NCBI GenBank assembly: GCA_049794535.1
Contig: JBARCX010000199.1
Coordinates: forward strand, 4,438-68,437
Direction of reading: 5' to 3'
From: JBARCX01 sp049794535
GTDB lineage: Bacteria; Pseudomonadota; Gammaproteobacteria; Xanthomonadales; Rhodanobacteraceae
Length of the DNA stretch: 64,000 bases
The notes beneath the pieces are model-generated. The model searched no databases. It was not told the DNA's origin and saw only the letters and a list, made by a program, of their open reading frames with translations. The number at the start of each line of letters is the position of its first letter. Within the stretch, counting starts at the first letter, position 1. Shown here piece by piece: positions 48,585-58,371 of this stretch. A program made the translations under genes and the position numbers.

Positions 48585-50144
48585 ATGAAAGACAAAACCG
48601 TATCCACGTCACGGCGTCATTTTCTGCGTGCGGCGGGGGCATTCACGGCTGGCGTGGCGACGCTGCCATTGCTCGCGATCGGGCCAGCGCTTGCCGATGG
48701 TATGCAGGCAAACAGTATGCAAAGCGGTGTGGCGATGCTCAGGCTCAAGCCAGGCATGCCGGGCGCGAAAGTCTCGGAGCAGTTGATCGGGCTCAGTTAT
48801 GAAACGCTGCAATTGCGGAACCCCGATTTCTTTTCGCGCAAGAACGAGGCGCTGATCGGCTTTCTTCGGCAATTGAATCCGCACGGTGTGCTGCGCATCG
48901 GCGGCAATACCAGCGATTTTTCAGTGTGGAGCGAATACCAAGGCAAGTTGCCGGTGTTCGAGAACAAGCCGGGTGTCGTATTCAAGCGGCCCTATCTGGT
49001 TACCCCGCAACAGCTTGCCAATCTCGCGGATTTTCTGCGTGCCACAGGATGGCGTCTGATCTTTGGCGTCAATCTGAAAATAGATAACCCGGAGATGGCC
49101 GCCCAACTCGCCGAAGCCGTACACAAGGCGGTGGGTGAGCATCTGCTGGCCATCCAGATCGGTAACGAGCCAAACGATTTTCCGCACGTCGGGGGCACCT
49201 ATTTCAGCTACGACGAATACATCCAGGCCTGGCAGCGCAGCGCACAGGCAATTCGCAAGGCCGTCTCCGTACCCATCGCCGGGCCGGATACTGGCGCCAA
49301 TACGGATTGGGTGCTGCGCTTTGCTGAGCAGGTGCCAGACATCGTGGCAGTGAGTCGCCACTATTACCGCGGCGGCGCGATGGATCCGACGACCAGCATC
49401 GCCGAGCTGCTTTCGGGCGATCCGCAGTTCTTCAAGGAAGCCGCGCAAATCTCACAGGTCGCTGGCAAGCGGCAGCTGCCGTTCTATCTGAGCGAAGCCA
49501 ATTCGTATTGGTCGGGCGGCAAGCTGGGCGTCAGCAATACGTTTGCTTCCGCACTATGGGGCGGCGATTTTGCGCTGGCGTCGGCCAAGGCCGGTGTCCA
49601 CGGGATCAATATTCACTCGGGCATGCTGTCCGTGCTGGAAGCGTCGCTGGATAAAAACGTCGATGCCGCCGCTGGCAGTGGCAGTTACAAAGATCGACTC
49701 GATGCGATCAGCGGTAGATATAGCCCGATTGCTGGCGACTTCGGCCTCGGCTTTTACGCGCGACCGCTGTATTACGGCTTGTTGCTTGCGCAGCAGTTCG
49801 GTGGTGCGCAGTTCATCGATACTGAGTTGACCGCGAATGGTGCAAATCTCACCGCTTATGCGGCGGACAAGCAGGGGCGTCGCCTGGTCGCTCTGTTCAA
49901 TAAAGATCTACAACGCGATATGGATCTGCGTGTGGAGCTCGGCAAGACGGCGACGCGTGCGCAGATATGGCGCATGCAGGCGCGTTCATTGGAGGAGGTT
50001 CACGAGGTGACCTTGGCCGGCAGTGAGGTCGACAAGGACGGGCATTGGGCGCCGAAGGAAGTGGAGGCCGCACAGCTGGCGGGAGACCACTTCACCATCC
50101 ATCTGCCGCGCGGGAGCGCGGCATTGGCATTTATCGAAGCGTAG
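48585..50144 (+). CDS. Tat-exported GH79-like glycoside hydrolase
   Basis: Predicted 519-residue protein with a twin-arginine signal (SRRHFLRAAGAFTAG at 9-23). The core is a TIM barrel with acid/base E195 in IQIGNEPNDF and likely nucleophile E304 in FYLSEANSYW, the clan GH-A pattern seen in GH79 beta-glucuronidase/heparanase-like enzymes. A C-terminal beta domain follows (from about 410). Export by Tat suggests a periplasmic or envelope place. The substrate is unknown, perhaps glucuronic-acid-containing glycans. It has AGGA before the ATG. Confidence 0.82.
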   Translation: MKDKTVSTSRRHFLRAAGAFTAGVATLPLLAIGPALADGMQANSMQSGVAMLRLKPGMPGAKVSEQLIGLSYETLQLRNPDFFSRKNEALIGFLRQLNPHGVLRIGGNTSDFSVWSEYQGKLPVFENKPGVVFKRPYLVTPQQLANLADFLRATGWRLIFGVNLKIDNPEMAAQLAEAVHKAVGEHLLAIQIGNEPNDFPHVGGTYFSYDEYIQAWQRSAQAIRKAVSVPIAGPDTGANTDWVLRFAEQVPDIVAVSRHYYRGGAMDPTTSIAELLSGDPQFFKEAAQISQVAGKRQLPFYLSEANSYWSGGKLGVSNTFASALWGGDFALASAKAGVHGINIHSGMLSVLEASLDKNVDAAAGSGSYKDRLDAISGRYSPIAGDFGLGFYARPLYYGLLLAQQFGGAQFIDTELTANGANLTAYAADKQGRRLVALFNKDLQRDMDLRVELGKTATRAQIWRMQARSLEEVHEVTLAGSEVDKDGHWAPKEVEAAQLAGDHFTIHLPRGSAALAFIEA

Positions 50145-50162
50145 TGTCGAAGGGCGGCGAAC

Positions 50163-50196
50163 CTTCTTCCCTCCCCATGGCTGAGGAGGGAAGAAG
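50163..50196. terminator. Hairpin between convergent GH79-like and ettA genes
   Basis: A 12-bp perfect stem, CTTCTTCCCTCC (50163-50174) with GGAGGGAAGAAG (50185-50196), lies between the two stop codons. No strong U-run follows it, but it can serve both directions. Confidence 0.55.
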
Positions 50197-50207
50197 TGTA
50201 AATCCGA

Positions 50208-51869
50208 TTAAGCCAGCTTCTTGTACTTCACGCGGTGCGGGCCGGCAGCATCGTCGCCGAGGCGGCGCTTCTTGTCGGCTTCGTACTCGTTGTAGTTGCC
50301 GGGGAAGAACTCGACGTGCGAGTCGCCTTCGAACGCAATGATGTGCGTGGCGATGCGGTCGAGGAACCAGCGGTCATGCGAGATCACCATCGCGCAACCC
50401 GGGAATTCCAGCATTGCGTCTTCCAGCGCACGCAGCGTTTCGACGTCCAGATCGTTTGACGGTTCGTCAAGCAGCAGCACATTGCCGCCCTGCATCAGGG
50501 TCTTGGCCAAGTGCAGACGACCGCGCTCACCGCCGGACAGGCTGCCTACCATTTTCTGCTGATCGGTGCCTTTGAAGTTGAAGCGGCCGATATAGGCGCG
50601 CGACTGCAACTCGTACTTGCCGATGGTGATGATGTCGGCGCCGTCGGACACTTCCTGCCACACGTTCTTGTTCGGGTCGAGCGTGTCGCGCGACTGATCC
50701 ACATAGGCCAGCTGCACGGTGTGGCCGAGCTTCACCTCGCCGCTGTCCGGCGTTTCCTTGCCGGTGATCAGCTTGAACAGGGTCGATTTACCGGCACCGT
50801 TCGGGCCCATCACGCCGATGATCGCACCCGGCGGCACCTTGAACGACAGGTCGTCGATCAGCAGGCGGTCGCCGAACGACTTCGACACGTTCTTGAACTC
50901 GATCACTTCCTGGCCCAGGCGCTCGCCCGGTGGAATGTAGAGTTCGTTGGTTTCGTTGCGCTTCTGGTACTCGACCGAGTTCAGTTCCTCGAAGCGATTG
51001 ATACGCGCCTTACCCTTGGATTGGCGGCCCTTGGCAGCCGAACGCACCCACTCCAGCTCGCGTGCGAGGGCCTTCTGGCGACCCTTTTCGGCGGCTTCTT
51101 CGCGGGCCAGGCGCTCGCTCTTCTGTTCCAGCCAGTCGGTGTAGTTGCCCTTCCACGGAATACCGCGGCCGCGATCAAGCTCGAGAATCCACTCGGCAGC
51201 GTGCTCAAGGAAGTAGCGGTCATGGGTAACGGCCACCACGGTGCCCGGATAGTTCTGCAGGAACTGCTCCAGCCAATCCACCGACTCGGCGTCCAAATGG
51301 TTGGTGGGCTCGTCGAGCAGCAACATGTCCGGCTTGGACAGCAGCAGGCGGCACAGCGCTACGCGGCGCTTCTCACCACCGGACAGCGGCCCGATCTTGG
51401 CGTCCCACGGCGGCAGGCGCAGTGCGTCGGCGGCGACTTCCAACTGGCGCTCCAACGCATGGGCGTCGTTCACCGCGAGAAGGTTCTCCAGCTCCTGCTG
51501 TTCCTTCGCCAGCTTGTCGAAGTCGGCGCCTTCCTCGGCATAGGCGGCATAGACCTCGTCGAGGCGCTTCTGCGCGTCGAGAATCACCGACACGCCTTCC
51601 TCGACCGCTTCACGCACGGTCTTCTCCGGATCCAGCTGCGGCTCCTGCGCCAGGTAGCCCACCTTGATGCCAGGTGCAGCGCGAGCTTCGCCCTGGAAGT
51701 CCTTATCCACGCCAGCCATGATCTTCAGCACCGTGGACTTACCTGCGCCGTTCAGGCCAAGCAGGCCGATCTTGGCGCCAGGGAAGAAGCTGAGCGAGAT
51801 GTCCTTGATGATCTGACGCTTCGGGGGGACGATCTTGCTCACCCCGTTCATGGTGTAGATGTATTGCAT
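50208..51869 (-). CDS. ettA: Energy-dependent translational throttle protein EttA (ABC-F)
   Basis: Predicted 553-residue cytoplasmic ABC-F ATPase that binds the ribosomal E site and gates the first elongation steps according to ATP/ADP. Two ATPase halves are complete, with Walker A GLNGAGKST and GPNGAGKST, signatures LSGGEKRR and LSGGERGR, and Walker B LLLDEPTNHLD and LLLDEPSNDLD. The inter-domain arm (KSERLAREEAAEKGRQKALARELEW) and C-terminal KYKKLA tail fit EttA. ATG 51869 has GGAGG 4 nt ahead; the frame upstream is non-coding. Confidence 0.95.
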   Translation of the reverse strand: MQYIYTMNGVSKIVPPKRQIIKDISLSFFPGAKIGLLGLNGAGKSTVLKIMAGVDKDFQGEARAAPGIKVGYLAQEPQLDPEKTVREAVEEGVSVILDAQKRLDEVYAAYAEEGADFDKLAKEQQELENLLAVNDAHALERQLEVAADALRLPPWDAKIGPLSGGEKRRVALCRLLLSKPDMLLLDEPTNHLDAESVDWLEQFLQNYPGTVVAVTHDRYFLEHAAEWILELDRGRGIPWKGNYTDWLEQKSERLAREEAAEKGRQKALARELEWVRSAAKGRQSKGKARINRFEELNSVEYQKRNETNELYIPPGERLGQEVIEFKNVSKSFGDRLLIDDLSFKVPPGAIIGVMGPNGAGKSTLFKLITGKETPDSGEVKLGHTVQLAYVDQSRDTLDPNKNVWQEVSDGADIITIGKYELQSRAYIGRFNFKGTDQQKMVGSLSGGERGRLHLAKTLMQGGNVLLLDEPSNDLDVETLRALEDAMLEFPGCAMVISHDRWFLDRIATHIIAFEGDSHVEFFPGNYNEYEADKKRRLGDDAAGPHRVKYKKLA

Positions 51870-52033
51870 GAAGCCTCCGGAGGCGTGCACCGCGCCATCC
51901 CGCGAGGGCTGGCGATGGGAAAAGGGGATGCCACTAAACCGCACATTATAGCGGTTTGTTTGGCTGTCCCGGTGACAGCCGTGGCCACTCGATGAGCTGT
52001 GCCGGGGTCGCCTCGGCACAGCTCCAGGACGCG

Positions 52034-53029
52034 TCAGCGCTCGCTATCCAGCGACGCCATGCCCTGTGCGCTGTAGCGGTCGCCGGCAGCCGCGCCGACG
52101 GGGACGGCACGTTCGATGGCGGCGAGATCATCGGTGCTGAGCGTGACGTTCAGTGCGCCGAGTGCTTCCTTCAGGCGCGGGCGTGTGCGTGCCCCGATCA
52201 GCGGCACGATGTCTTCGCCACGCGCGAGTACCCAGGCGATAGCCAGCTGCGCCACGCTTACGTTGCGTGCCTCGGCCAGCTCGCGCAGGAGGTCGACCAG
52301 CGCCAGGTTGTGATCCAGGTTGCCGCCCTGAAAGCGCGGGCTGTGCGTGCGAAAATCACGCGCATCGGTGCTGCGCTCTTTCGACCAATGTCCGCTGATC
52401 AGGCCGCGAGCCAATACCCCATAAGCGGTGATGCCCACACCTAGTTCGCGACACGTCGGCAGGATTGCTTCTTCGATGCCGCGCGAGATCAACGAATACT
52501 CGATTTGCAGGTCGCACACCGGTAGTACGGCATTGGCGCGGCGGATCGTTTGCGCGCTCATTTCGGAGAGGCCAAGGTGGCGCACGTGTCCGGATTTCAC
52601 CAGGTCGGCGATAGCGCCGACGGTGTCCTCGATCGGCACGTTCGTATCGAGTCGGGCAGGGCGGTAGACATCGACGTAGTCGGTACGCAGGCGCTTCAGC
52701 GTATAGGCCAGTGCGGTTTTCACCGCGGACGGGCGCGCGTCGTAGCCCAGCCAATCACCGGCAGGGCCGCGCTGGGCGCCGAATTTCACGCTGAGCTGGT
52801 AGCTATCGCGCGGGCGCCCGACGAGCGCCTCGCCCAGCAACATCTCGTTATGGCCCATGCCATAGAAATCGCCGGTATCGAGCAGGGTGATGCCTGCGTC
52901 CAGTGCCGCGTGAACCGTGGCGATGCTTTCGCTGCGCTCGGTAGTGCCGTACATGTCGGACATGCCCATGCAGCCAAGGCCGAGGGCGGACACGCGTGGG
53001 CCTTGCTTACCCAGTTGACGCAAATCCAT
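52034..53029 (-). CDS. Aldo/keto reductase with a missing catalytic His
   Basis: Predicted 331-residue NADPH-dependent reductase. D51 and Y56 (LLDTGDFYG) and K82 (LSVKFG) of the AKR tetrad are present. The usual His (YxQHRVD in relatives) is replaced: the segment reads VYRPARLDTN at about 121-130. This same RPARLD form occurs in other bacterial AKRs, so the enzyme may still work but with altered activity. The C-terminal PLIGARTRPRLKEALGAL binds cofactor. GGAG precedes the ATG at 53029. It is transcribed toward ettA. Confidence 0.88.
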   Translation of the reverse strand: MDLRQLGKQGPRVSALGLGCMGMSDMYGTTERSESIATVHAALDAGITLLDTGDFYGMGHNEMLLGEALVGRPRDSYQLSVKFGAQRGPAGDWLGYDARPSAVKTALAYTLKRLRTDYVDVYRPARLDTNVPIEDTVGAIADLVKSGHVRHLGLSEMSAQTIRRANAVLPVCDLQIEYSLISRGIEEAILPTCRELGVGITAYGVLARGLISGHWSKERSTDARDFRTHSPRFQGGNLDHNLALVDLLRELAEARNVSVAQLAIAWVLARGEDIVPLIGARTRPRLKEALGALNVTLSTDDLAAIERAVPVGAAAGDRYSAQGMASLDSER

Positions 53030-53106
53030 GGGGCAACTCCGTGATGGTGAAAAGACCAGTGTGCGCCCGCCAGTTTGCACGCGTTAGACACGACCCACAT
53101 ATGCCA

Positions 53107-53715
53107 TCAGTTCTTGCGAGATGACGGGCTGGCCGAGTCCATTAATGCCGCAAAGGTGCGCGTGTGTAGAGAGGCGGCATCGAAACCGTCCGGAAGCAGT
53201 CCGGCGATTTCCAGCATCATCGCGCCATGCAGTGCGGCCCATACCTGATGGCCAAGCAGTGCCGCATCGGCTTCGATCGTGCCTTCGTCGATCATCACCT
53301 GCGTATGGGCGGCGATCGTTCGCCACATCCGCGCGTGCGCTTCGCGATAGTCCGGGTTGTCCCGGTTTGTTTCGGGGTACTCGAACATCAGTCGGTAAGT
53401 GGCGGTGTTGTTGCGCGCGAAATCGATATAAGCGTCCCGCACGTTACGACTGCGCGTGCGGCCATTGCCGGGTGAATCCAATGCATTTTCCAGTGCCTCG
53501 GAAAAACTGTGCATGCCACGCGTGCGTATCGCGGTGAAGATCTCGTCTTTGCCATTGAAATATCGGTACGGCGTCATCGTGCCGCAACCAAGTTCGGTGG
53601 CCAGGCGGCGCATGGTGACCGCCGCCGGGCCTTCTTCCACGAAGAGTTTTGCGGCCGCCTGACAGATGCGGGCGCGAAAGGCTTCGGTTTCGTTTTCGCT
53701 AAGCGCTTTGGGCAC
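53107..53715 (-). CDS. TetR-family transcriptional regulator
   Basis: Predicted 202 residues from GTG 53715 (a TTG six codons upstream is an alternative). The HTH domain (about 12-60) includes ICQAAAKLFVEEGPAAVTMRRLATELGCGTMTPYRYFNGKDEIFTAI. The C-terminal WHG-type ligand domain holds a helix with MFEYPETNRDNPDYREAHARMW. It lies 77 bp before the aldo/keto reductase gene on the same strand, so autoregulation plus control of that gene is a fair guess. Confidence 0.85.
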   Translation of the reverse strand: MPKALSENETEAFRARICQAAAKLFVEEGPAAVTMRRLATELGCGTMTPYRYFNGKDEIFTAIRTRGMHSFSEALENALDSPGNGRTRSRNVRDAYIDFARNNTATYRLMFEYPETNRDNPDYREAHARMWRTIAAHTQVMIDEGTIEADAALLGHQVWAALHGAMMLEIAGLLPDGFDAASLHTRTFAALMDSASPSSRKN

Positions 53716-53754
53716 TAGGGATGCTCTGATCAATGCTATGTAGGTGTCACCGGC

Positions 53755-54834
53755 TCAGTGCGTCGGCGTTACATGCAGCGTCTTACGGAAAAATGCCAAC
53801 GCATCGGCGTCGAGTTGCGCATGCACCTTGATGCGATCGACGCCGGGCGGGTCGCTGCAGATATCGGGGGCATCCTTGCTCAGCGCGGGCGTGCAGGGAT
53901 CGATAAAGACCCAATGGTCCGCCTTGGGCACCACTTTGAAGCCCACCAGCGTCTTCATCCAGGGACGAATGCGTGCGGCATTCTCCGAGGGAATCAGCAT
54001 GTGGTCTGCTTCGCCGTAATAGAGGAAGACGGGGCGGTCGATCTTCTCGATCCCGGTTTGGTCGAAAACAATGCTTTGCGGAGCCATCACGAATGCGGCC
54101 TTCACGCGTGGATCGTCAGTGTTGCCCCAACGTGTGAGATCGTTCTGGATACGGGCCACCCACTGATCCAACGTCATTCCCTGACGGGCTGCCTCCGCCT
54201 TGATCTTGCTTGCGTCACTGCAGGTGCCTTCATCGTTGGGATAGCGATGGCAGTAATCGATAAAACGGGCGAAATGCGGAACCGCACCGACCAGCAGCAG
54301 GCTGGTATAGCCGCCCGCCGAAAAACCGGCAACGCCGATGCGATCGGCATCGATCAGGCTTTTCCATTGCGGGTCGTCGAGCAGGGCGCTGATGGTGGCC
54401 TGTACTTGAATCGGCCGCCCGACCAGCACCGTCGAATGGCTGGCTCCGCTGGTGTCGTGGAAGTTGTCCCCGGGATGCTCAAGCGTGGCGACGATGAAGC
54501 CGTGGCTTGCCAGATAAGTCGCCAGCGCGTTGTGGCCAAGATCGGAACCGCCATGGCCATGCGAAATCACCACTAGCGGCTTCGCGCCCGGAATGGGTGG
54601 TGCATTGCGGGTAGCGTCGACGTCATAAGGGCCGACCGTGGTGATGCCCTTGGCCTGTACGGATGGGTAGAACACGTAGCCCGGCATGCTGCTGCCGTTG
54701 ACCGGGTCATGGATGGTGATGGCGCGGAATCCGACGCCGGTTACCGCCTGGGCAAAGAGCAGGCTGGGCGCGATAAACAGTGTCAGGGCAAGCCAGCGCA
54801 GGGCGCGGGCCGACCAGGAATGAGTGGACGTCAT
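53755..54834 (-). CDS. Exported alpha/beta hydrolase, dienelactone-hydrolase/PAF-acetylhydrolase-like
   Basis: Predicted 359-residue precursor with a signal peptide ending near FAQAV. The ATG 54834 has GGGAG seven bases ahead. The nucleophile elbow is GFSAGGYTS, the oxyanion loop is VISHGHGG, the Asp lies in GEADHMLIPSE and the His in ADHWVF. Cysteine pairs (YCHR...GTCSD and DPCTPALSKDAPDICSD) fit a periplasmic location. The substrate is unknown. Confidence 0.85.
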   Translation of the reverse strand: MTSTHSWSARALRWLALTLFIAPSLLFAQAVTGVGFRAITIHDPVNGSSMPGYVFYPSVQAKGITTVGPYDVDATRNAPPIPGAKPLVVISHGHGGSDLGHNALATYLASHGFIVATLEHPGDNFHDTSGASHSTVLVGRPIQVQATISALLDDPQWKSLIDADRIGVAGFSAGGYTSLLLVGAVPHFARFIDYCHRYPNDEGTCSDASKIKAEAARQGMTLDQWVARIQNDLTRWGNTDDPRVKAAFVMAPQSIVFDQTGIEKIDRPVFLYYGEADHMLIPSENAARIRPWMKTLVGFKVVPKADHWVFIDPCTPALSKDAPDICSDPPGVDRIKVHAQLDADALAFFRKTLHVTPTH

Positions 54835-54976
54835 GCGGGTACTCCCTTGGCAAAGGTTGCATACAGTGTACGGTACGACGTACGCAATGCATGGCGCAAG
54901 TCCCGCCGGTGGCCGCAAACACCCCTGACCGTTACACTTTCGAGTCTCACCCCCGCTTGCTACCCACGAGGCTCGA

Positions 54977-56230
54977 ATGTTCCCGAAGAACTGCACGATC
55001 GCCGGTTATGACGATGAACTGGCCAAGGCCATCGCTGATGAAGGTCAGCGCCAGGAAGATCACGTCGAACTGATCGCTTCGGAGAACTACGCCAGCCCGC
55101 GCGTGATGGAAGCGCAGGGGTCCAAGCTCACCAACAAGTATGCCGAGGGCTACCCCGGCAAGCGCTATTACGGCGGCTGCGAGTACGTGGATATCGCCGA
55201 GAAGCTGGCGATCGAGCGTCTGAAGCAGTTGTTTGGTGCCAACTACGCCAACGTACAGCCGCATTCGGGTTCGCAGGCCAATCAGGCGGTGTACTTCGCG
55301 CTGCTCAATCCGGGCGACACGATTCTGGGTATGTCGCTGGCACACGGCGGCCACCTTACCCACGGTGCCAAGGTCAACATCTCCGGCAAGCTGCTCAACG
55401 CCGTGCAGTACGGTGTGAATGAGAACGGCATGGTCGATTACGACGAAGTCGAGCGCCTTGCCGTGGAGCACAAGCCGAAGATGATCGTGGCCGGTTTCTC
55501 GGCCTACTCGCAGGTGATGGATTGGGCGCGCTTCCGCGCCATCGCCGACAAGGTCGGTGCCTACCTATTCGTCGACATGGCACACGTGGCTGGCCTCATC
55601 GCCGCGGGCGTGTACCCGAACCCGGTGCCGCACGCACACGTAGTGACCTCCACCACGCACAAGACTCTGCGCGGTCCGCGCGGCGGCTTCATCGTGGCGA
55701 AGGACGCTGGCGAAGAAATCGAGAAGAAGCTGCAGTCGATCGTATTCCCCGGTATCCAGGGCGGCCCGCTGATGCACGTGATCGCCGCTAAGGCCGTTGC
55801 GTTCAAGGAAGCGCTGGAGCCTGAGTTCAAGGCCTACCAGACGCAGGTCGTGAAGAATGCCAAGGCCATGGCGAAGACCTTCATCGAGCGTGGCTACAAG
55901 ATCGTTTCTGGCGGCACCGAAAACCATCTGATGCTGGTCGACCTGATCGGTCGCGACGTCACCGGTAAAGAAGCCGAAGAGGCGCTGGGTAAGGCGCACA
56001 TTACGGTGAACAAGAACGCCGTGCCAAACGATCCGCGCAAGCCCTTTGTCACCTCCGGCCTGCGTGTCGGCACCCCGGCCATCACCACGCGTGGCTACCA
56101 GGAAGCCGACGCGATCGAGCTGACGAACTGGATCTGCGATGTGCTCGACGCGCCGACCGACGAAGCTGTGCTCACCAAGGTGCGCACCAACGTCACGGCA
56201 CAGTGCAAGAAGTATCCGGTGTACGGCTGA
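54977..56230 (+). CDS. glyA: Serine hydroxymethyltransferase
   Basis: Predicted 417-residue PLP enzyme interconverting serine and glycine while loading tetrahydrofolate, a supplier of one-carbon units for thyA and purL. The PLP lysine is K229 in [14 protein letters not shown]. The [19 protein letters not shown] and PHSGSQAN motifs are canonical. A GAGG site precedes the ATG. nrdR and ribD follow, the standard gammaproteobacterial order. Confidence 0.98.
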   Translation: MFPKNCTIAGYDDELAKAIADEGQRQEDHVELIASENYASPRVMEAQGSKLTNKYAEGYPGKRYYGGCEYVDIAEKLAIERLKQLFGANYANVQPHSGSQANQAVYFALLNPGDTILGMSLAHGGHLTHGAKVNISGKLLNAVQYGVNENGMVDYDEVERLAVEHKPKMIVAGFSAYSQVMDWARFRAIADKVGAYLFVDMAHVAGLIAAGVYPNPVPHAHVVTSTTHKTLRGPRGGFIVAKDAGEEIEKKLQSIVFPGIQGGPLMHVIAAKAVAFKEALEPEFKAYQTQVVKNAKAMAKTFIERGYKIVSGGTENHLMLVDLIGRDVTGKEAEEALGKAHITVNKNAVPNDPRKPFVTSGLRVGTPAITTRGYQEADAIELTNWICDVLDAPTDEAVLTKVRTNVTAQCKKYPVYG

Positions 56231-56307
56231 AAACGAGTGACGAGTGAAAAGGAGTGAGAAATGAGTAACGGCAATCGCTCTCGTTTCTCACTCCTCGATA
56301 CTCGTTT
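56231..56307. other. Extended hairpin between glyA and nrdR
   Basis: The stop codon of glyA is followed at once by two nested stems: AAACGAGT (56231-56238) with ACTCGTTT (56300-56307), and a 12-bp perfect AGGAGTGAGAAA (56250-56261) with TTTCTCACTCCT (56284-56295). There is no long U-run, so this may be an attenuator or stabilising structure rather than a terminator. Confidence 0.5.
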
Positions 56308-56315
56308 CTGACCCT

Positions 56316-56840
56316 ATGCATTGCCCCTTCTGCCAGCACGAAGACACCCGCGTGATCGATTCACGACTCGCCGAAGACGGTGCCACCGTGCGTCGTCGGC
56401 GCGAGTGTCCGCAGTGCGGCGAGCGATTCAATACCTTTGAGACGGCGGAGCTGAAATTGCCGACCGTAGTGAAGAGTGGCGAGCGGCGCGAGACGTTCGA
56501 CGAACAGAAACTACGCGTGAGCTTCGAGCGCGCCTTACAGAAGCGGCCTGTGGCGACGCACGACGTGGATTCCTCCGTACGCGCCATCATCAATGACCTG
56601 CGCCGTAGTGGCGAGCGTGAAGTGCCTTCACGTCAGGTGGGTGAGTTGGTCATGCGCGAGCTGAAGAAGCTCGACCAAGTGGCGTACGTTCGCTTTGCTT
56701 CGGTCTATCGCAAGTTCGAAGACGTGCAGGCCTTCCGCGAAGAAATCGAAAAGCTCGAGCGCGACCTGCCTCCGGGGTTGGAGAACTTGCAGCTGTCCTT
56801 GCTCGGCGAAGCTGCTGCCAAGCGTGGTAAAAAGAGCTGA
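56316..56840 (+). CDS. nrdR: Ribonucleotide reductase transcriptional repressor NrdR
   Basis: Predicted 174-residue regulator that senses dATP/ATP and represses nrd operons. The zinc ribbon uses C3, C6, C31 and C34 (MHCPFC...ECPQC). The ATP-cone domain spans about 46-135. Length is near the usual 150 plus a basic tail. It is placed between glyA and ribD as in relatives; no nrd genes are in the window. Confidence 0.96.
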   Translation: MHCPFCQHEDTRVIDSRLAEDGATVRRRRECPQCGERFNTFETAELKLPTVVKSGERRETFDEQKLRVSFERALQKRPVATHDVDSSVRAIINDLRRSGEREVPSRQVGELVMRELKKLDQVAYVRFASVYRKFEDVQAFREEIEKLERDLPPGLENLQLSLLGEAAAKRGKKS

Positions 56841-56882
56841 TCCTGATCGCTTGGTGATTCCATCGTCGGTGCTTCTGCCAGA

Positions 56883-57998
56883 ATGCCGTCCATGCCGACA
56901 TCAACTCCCACTTTTACGTCGATCGATCATGTACACATGGCGCATGCCTTGCGCTTGGCCGAGCGTGGCCTGTACACCACGCAACCGAACCCGCGCGTTG
57001 GTTGCGTCGTCGCCCATGGCGAGACGGTGGTCGGCGAAGGCTGGCATCAGCGTGCTGGTGAGCCGCATGCGGAAGTCTTCGCACTGCGTGCTGCCGGTGA
57101 TCAGGCACGTGGTGCGACCGCGTATGTGACATTGGAGCCCTGTGCGCATCATGGTCGCACGCCACCGTGCGCAGATGCGTTGATCGCGGCCGGCGTGGCG
57201 CGCGTGGTGATTGCTGTCGAAGATCCGTTTCCGCAGGTCGATGGCCGTGGCATCGGCAAGCTGCGCGCTGCTGGTATCACGGTGGAGTCGGGGTTGATGC
57301 GCGATGCCGCGCGTGAACTCAACATTGGTTTCTTTAGCCGTATCGAACGGAACCGGCCATGGGTGCGTGTGAAGCTGGCGATGAGCCTGGATGGACGCAC
57401 CGCGTTGGCCAATGGCGAATCGAAATGGATTACCGGCGAAGCGGCACGACAGGATGTGCAGCGTTGGCGTGCACGCAGTTCGGCCATTCTCACGGGTAGC
57501 AGTACCGTGCTCGCGGACAACCCGCATCTCACCGTGCGCCTGCCGGAAGGTGAGGCGTTTGCACCACCGCTGCGCGTTGTATTGGATCGACATCTGCGTA
57601 CGCCGGCGGGTAGCCACATACTGGATGCTTCCGCGCCGACGCTGCTGCTACATGCTTCCGCAGCAGATAGCCGCTTTGTCCATGCGCAACACGCGCGAGT
57701 GACAGAACAGGGCAATGCGCTTGATCTGAAAGCTGCACTTAACTTGCTAGCCGAACGTGGTTGCAACGAGGTGCACGTTGAAGCCGGGCCGACGCTATGT
57801 GGAGCGTTGTTCGCAGTCGGGCTGGTCGATGAGCTTCTGCTCTACATCGCGCCGGTGTTGCTCGGTGATGCCGCGCGTCCACTCATGCATCTGCCATCGC
57901 TGACCGACATGGCCGAGCGCTGGTCACTGCGAGCGGTGGAGCAGCGTCAGCTCGGCAACGATTGGCGCTGTCGGTTACGCCCTTTCACTGCAACATGA
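56883..57998 (+). CDS. ribD: Bifunctional riboflavin biosynthesis protein RibD
   Basis: Predicted 371-residue enzyme: an N-terminal pyrimidine deaminase and a C-terminal reductase for steps 2 and 3 of riboflavin synthesis. The deaminase zinc site is H62-A-E64 and C87/C96 (PCAHHGRTPPC). The reductase half has VKLAMSLDGRTALANGESKWITG and VEAGPTLCGAL. An in-frame ATG at 56892 is an alternative start. ribE/ribBA/ribH do not follow here; unrelated permease genes do. Confidence 0.96.
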   Translation: MPSMPTSTPTFTSIDHVHMAHALRLAERGLYTTQPNPRVGCVVAHGETVVGEGWHQRAGEPHAEVFALRAAGDQARGATAYVTLEPCAHHGRTPPCADALIAAGVARVVIAVEDPFPQVDGRGIGKLRAAGITVESGLMRDAARELNIGFFSRIERNRPWVRVKLAMSLDGRTALANGESKWITGEAARQDVQRWRARSSAILTGSSTVLADNPHLTVRLPEGEAFAPPLRVVLDRHLRTPAGSHILDASAPTLLLHASAADSRFVHAQHARVTEQGNALDLKAALNLLAERGCNEVHVEAGPTLCGALFAVGLVDELLLYIAPVLLGDAARPLMHLPSLTDMAERWSLRAVEQRQLGNDWRCRLRPFTAT

Positions 57999-58371
57999 CT
58001 CATGCAGCGCCGGTGGAGGCGAGCCTCTATCGGTCATGGGCTTCATAGACGGCCATCGGGGCGGCTTTGGTCCCAGTCTTTGCGTCTGACTGTGATCCGT
58101 GACATCTGGCAGTCTCTGCGTATATGAGTAAAGCGGTAGGCTTTATCGATAAACCGTTAGGCCACCCTCTGCACAGGGAACCTTTGGGGCGGTTTAATGC
58201 ACTGAATCGATACTTGCTCTGAACCATCGGCGCAAGAACAGGTAGGGAGCCATCCGTGGGAGGGTGGTGGTAGGGGATCCACGTTTCAGCATTCTTATTC
58301 ATGTCGCTACGTAGGCTGAGTAAGTTTCCTCATCTTCCGTGGCTTGAGATGTGTGCCTTAGGGAGCGCCAC
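57999..58371. other. Intergenic region downstream of ribD
   Basis: About 370 bp with no recognised gene where the next riboflavin gene would be expected. A 32-codon frame at 58124-58222 (plus) and a 91-codon frame at 58027-58302 (minus) have no ribosome site or homolog. The permease promoter must lie in its right part; no clear boxes seen. Confidence 0.4.

Noticed and set aside
50511..51995. A 494-codon plus-strand frame inside ettA
   Set aside because: Antisense to two complete ABC domains; no ribosome site or known domains.
54840..54976. A glycine riboswitch before glyA
   Set aside because: The short leader shows no aptamer-like core or terminator; no support.
58027..58302. A 91-codon minus-strand frame after ribD
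   Set aside because: No ribosome site or homolog; both strands are open here, which is normal for this composition. A plus-strand 32-codon frame (58124-58222) is equally unsupported.
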